A stretch of 64,000 bases of DNA from an uncultured Ruminiclostridium sp. (GTDB lineage Bacteria > Bacillota > Clostridia > Oscillospirales > Ruminococcaceae): assembly GCA_910585505.1 (NCBI GenBank), contig CAJUFF010000001.1:27871-91870 (forward strand). Reading direction: 5' to 3'. The notes below the pieces were generated by a model. It had not been told where the DNA came from. It made no database searches and was given only the letters and a program-made list of their open reading frames with translations. This document shows, piece by piece, positions 61,864 through 64,000 of this stretch. The position numbers and the translations under genes are program-made. Position 1 is the stretch's first letter. Every line of letters begins with the position of its first letter.

Positions 61864-63432
61864 ATGAACATTTACAGACAACAGTCATTCCTTTATTCCG
61901 CCCCGCAAAGCGCTGTCATCAAAAGCTTTAATACCGCCGCCTCCGTACTCGGATTGTTTGAAATATTTGAAACTCTCCCCATATACGACCTTTCCCCAAT
62001 ATTTTTTACCGGAGCCGTAAACGCCTATTTTAACAAACCAGCGGCGAAACCGCCCGCAGCGCCCGTAAACGGACAGAGGCTTTGGTTTCCCGGATTATCC
62101 GATGACCCCCGCACCGCTCTTAATGTCTCTCAAACACCCAATATCGCTCAAATCCCCCGATTTAATCAAATTTCCGAAACCGTGATCCTGATTTTCCCTT
62201 TGTCCCGCCAATATCCTAAAGCGCCCCATGTGGTGAACAAAAACGCCGAACCGATTAAAAAAAACGCCGATAATATGATTTACGAAAAAAACATATCCCT
62301 CCCACCGCAAAAGGAAAACCGCCGCTTATCCGACCCCCGCCTTGAAAAATTGTTATTCGGCGCTTCACGGCACATAACCCGTCCCAAACGGATTACCGAC
62401 ATTGCCCCTCACCATTCGTCCCGGCTCCGTGGTGTAACAGGCAATACCCCTTCCCTGCAAACACACGCCGTTGCTCCGATTTTCGGAATCAATCAGTTTA
62501 ATCACCTACCCCTTTTAATTTACCGCTCACAAACAGGCTTAAAAACAGGCTCGGAAGTAGAATCAAAAATAGGCTCGGGAATCTATTCGCAAACAGGTAT
62601 GACAATCGACCCGAAAATCGGCTTCAATATTGATCCCAAAACAATAAATTCGGTTTTCACAAACGCGAATTTCTTTTTTCCTTCAGCAATTTCAAGCCGT
62701 ACCGAAACCGCTGCCGAAAAATTCGTAAGCGTTTGCGAAGAGGATTCATACGGCGTCAATTTGACTTTCGCTCCATGTAAAACGTTTGTTTCATCCGTAT
62801 ATACGCCGTATACGCTTAACGCGACAAATACAGAAGGATTACCCCACGACGCGACTGCATTCACTGCAGACTCAACGAACTTATTCAAAGTAAATCCGGA
62901 AAAAAACGCAATTACATTGAAAAAAACGGATGCAACCGAACCGAAGCGGATTAAAAGCAGCCTTAAAGCGCCGTATTATCCAACCGATTCCGAAGCGAAA
63001 AACACGTTGTCCGACCCTAATCCGACAGCCGTGTCAAAAGAAAAAACAAAGCGGATTTTTTTCCCCGCCGAATCCGTTTATACGAAGCAAGCCCATTTTC
63101 TCGGCGGTGAAATCTTTTTTTCAAACAATTTTACCGCTCCGCTTACCGAAAAAAGTTTTTCTCTCACGGAAAACGCGGCGCAGAATTCAAAGACAATGCT
63201 CACGGAAAATGAAATACTTACAATCATGGCAAATGACGGCGAGTTATCGGAAACAACCGTCAAAGACAACATAATTCAGGCAATTGCGGTACAAAATGTC
63301 AGGGACGATAAAGAGAAATCTGACGTCTATAAAAAATTCGCCCAAAAGGAATTACTTGAAGATATTCTATCCGCGCTGGCGGAAGCCTTTACGGAAACGG
63401 CGGCGGTAAGCACGGAAGGCTTTCACGATTAG
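61864..63432 (+). CDS. Unrecognised 522-residue prophage protein in the tape-measure position
   Basis: Begins MNIYRQQSFLYSAPQSAVIK; ATG at 61864 is 5 bases past the long chaperone stop, with AAAAGGAGAAAATAAACCG. Unlike tape-measure proteins, it is rich in P, N, T and K, poor in long helices, and has no membrane segments or metallopeptidase motif. A short low-complexity stretch occurs at about 222-255 (TGLKTGSEVESKIGSG, then TGMTIDPKIGFNIDPK). Only the last 80 residues look helical (TENEILTIMANDGELSETTV; KKFAQKELLEDILSALAEAF). It could be a divergent tape measure, a tail accessory protein or a later insertion replacing the tape measure. Confidence 0.7.
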   Translation: MNIYRQQSFLYSAPQSAVIKSFNTAASVLGLFEIFETLPIYDLSPIFFTGAVNAYFNKPAAKPPAAPVNGQRLWFPGLSDDPRTALNVSQTPNIAQIPRFNQISETVILIFPLSRQYPKAPHVVNKNAEPIKKNADNMIYEKNISLPPQKENRRLSDPRLEKLLFGASRHITRPKRITDIAPHHSSRLRGVTGNTPSLQTHAVAPIFGINQFNHLPLLIYRSQTGLKTGSEVESKIGSGIYSQTGMTIDPKIGFNIDPKTINSVFTNANFFFPSAISSRTETAAEKFVSVCEEDSYGVNLTFAPCKTFVSSVYTPYTLNATNTEGLPHDATAFTADSTNLFKVNPEKNAITLKKTDATEPKRIKSSLKAPYYPTDSEAKNTLSDPNPTAVSKEKTKRIFFPAESVYTKQAHFLGGEIFFSNNFTAPLTEKSFSLTENAAQNSKTMLTENEILTIMANDGELSETTVKDNIIQAIAVQNVRDDKEKSDVYKKFAQKELLEDILSALAEAFTETAAVSTEGFHD

Positions 63433-63446
63433 AAAGGAACAACTGA

Positions 63447-64000
63447 ATGGCCTATGACTTTTATCTTGACAAATGTCTTTTGCCCGTACCTCCGTCAAAG
63501 CTGGAGATAAAGCAGAAAGGACAGAACAAATCCCTTAATCTTATAAACGAAGGGGAAATAAACCTTTTAAAATCGCCTAAACTTAAGGAAATAAGATTTT
63601 CCTTTCTGATACCTCAGGTCAGTTACCCCTTTGCCGTATACGGCGGAAGCTTTAAGACGGCCGAATATTACCTTAACCGTATGAAAGCGCTTAGCGAATC
63701 GAAATATCCTTTTCAGTTCATTGTGTCGAGAATGACTCCGGGAGGAAAAGTTCTTTTTTCAAGCAATATTACGGTATCCATGGAAGAGCTTACGGTTACC
63801 GAATCCGCGGAGGAAGGCTTCGATCTGGTTTTCGATGTTTTTTTAAAGCAGTATAAGGCGTACGGAATCACCTCGTTTACCGTAAAAAGTGACGGTACGT
63901 TATCCGAAGAAAGCAGGGAAAGAAATTACAGCGCGGGGAGGAAGGCGACCATCGGCTGCAACGTAATAGTAAACGGCCGCCTCCACGGCAACAGCCACGG
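63447..64000 (+). CDS. Phage tail/baseplate protein, XkdP/LysM-type, partial
   Basis: The first 184 codons are in view; the gene runs off the right edge. MAYDFYLDKCLLPVPPSKLE is the typical start of XkdP-like baseplate proteins, followed by FSFLIPQVSYPFAVYGGSFK and DLVFDVFLKQYKAYGITSFT. In PBSX this protein has a C-terminal LysM domain and joins tube to baseplate; that part is outside the window. GAAAGGAACAACTGA precedes the ATG at 63447. Confidence 0.85.
   Translation, partial: MAYDFYLDKCLLPVPPSKLEIKQKGQNKSLNLINEGEINLLKSPKLKEIRFSFLIPQVSYPFAVYGGSFKTAEYYLNRMKALSESKYPFQFIVSRMTPGGKVLFSSNITVSMEELTVTESAEEGFDLVFDVFLKQYKAYGITSFTVKSDGTLSEESRERNYSAGRKATIGCNVIVNGRLHGNSH

Overview
The window looks like a chromosomal segment of a spore-forming, anaerobic, gut-type Clostridia (Ruminococcaceae/Oscillospiraceae-like). 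The reasons are AAGGAGG-type ribosome binding sites before nearly every gene, the Firmicutes ribosomal-protein/secY/adk/map/infA/rpoA order, spoVA sporulation genes, a class II galT, a flavodiiron protein with a fused rubredoxin, and a giant BspA-type leucine-rich-repeat surface protein. Genus and species cannot be fixed from the sequence alone. I saw no tRNA, rRNA, CRISPR array or transposase.

Layout. 1-4.4 kb: the start of an M50 membrane protease, then galT and a flavodiiron/rubredoxin protein, all on the minus strand, separated by gaps full of palindromic repeats. 4.8-16.5 kb: one 3875-residue secreted LRR protein. 16.6-20.8 kb: asnS and, divergently, a GH2 beta-mannosidase. 21.2-23.1 kb: spoVAC-spoVAD-spoVAE. 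23.2-39.7 kb: an almost unbroken S10-spc-alpha operon (rpsJ to rplQ, with secY, adk, map, a KOW protein, infA, rpmJ and rpoA) read leftward from a clear promoter near 40.09 kb. 40.2-51.2 kb: an accessory block of small exported proteins and lipoproteins around an ECF sigma factor and its membrane-bound probable anti-sigma factor. 51.4-64 kb: the left part of a PBSX-like contractile-tail prophage (S24 repressor, terminase, portal, scaffold, capsid, head-tail joining proteins, sheath, tube, frameshifted tail chaperone, LysM-type tail protein), running off the right edge.

Three systems stand out. First, five promoters in the 40-50 kb block share GTAACAAAA, exactly 16 bases, then (G/T)ATTTTA(C/T). 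Each lies upstream of an exported-protein gene, while the sigma/anti-sigma pair has an ordinary sigma-A promoter. This looks like a local ECF regulon for an uncharacterised set of exported proteins. Second, a family of intergenic elements shares the ends ATACTAAT ... ATTAGTAT and a short spacer resembling GTTTCGGGTGT between two hairpins; the stem sequences differ between copies but remain self-complementary. A 153-bp element present twice has the same ends. Third, the prophage tail chaperone carries a textbook A AAA AAC slippery site giving a -1 extension, and the gene in the tape-measure position is an unusual 537/522-codon protein without tape-measure-like character.
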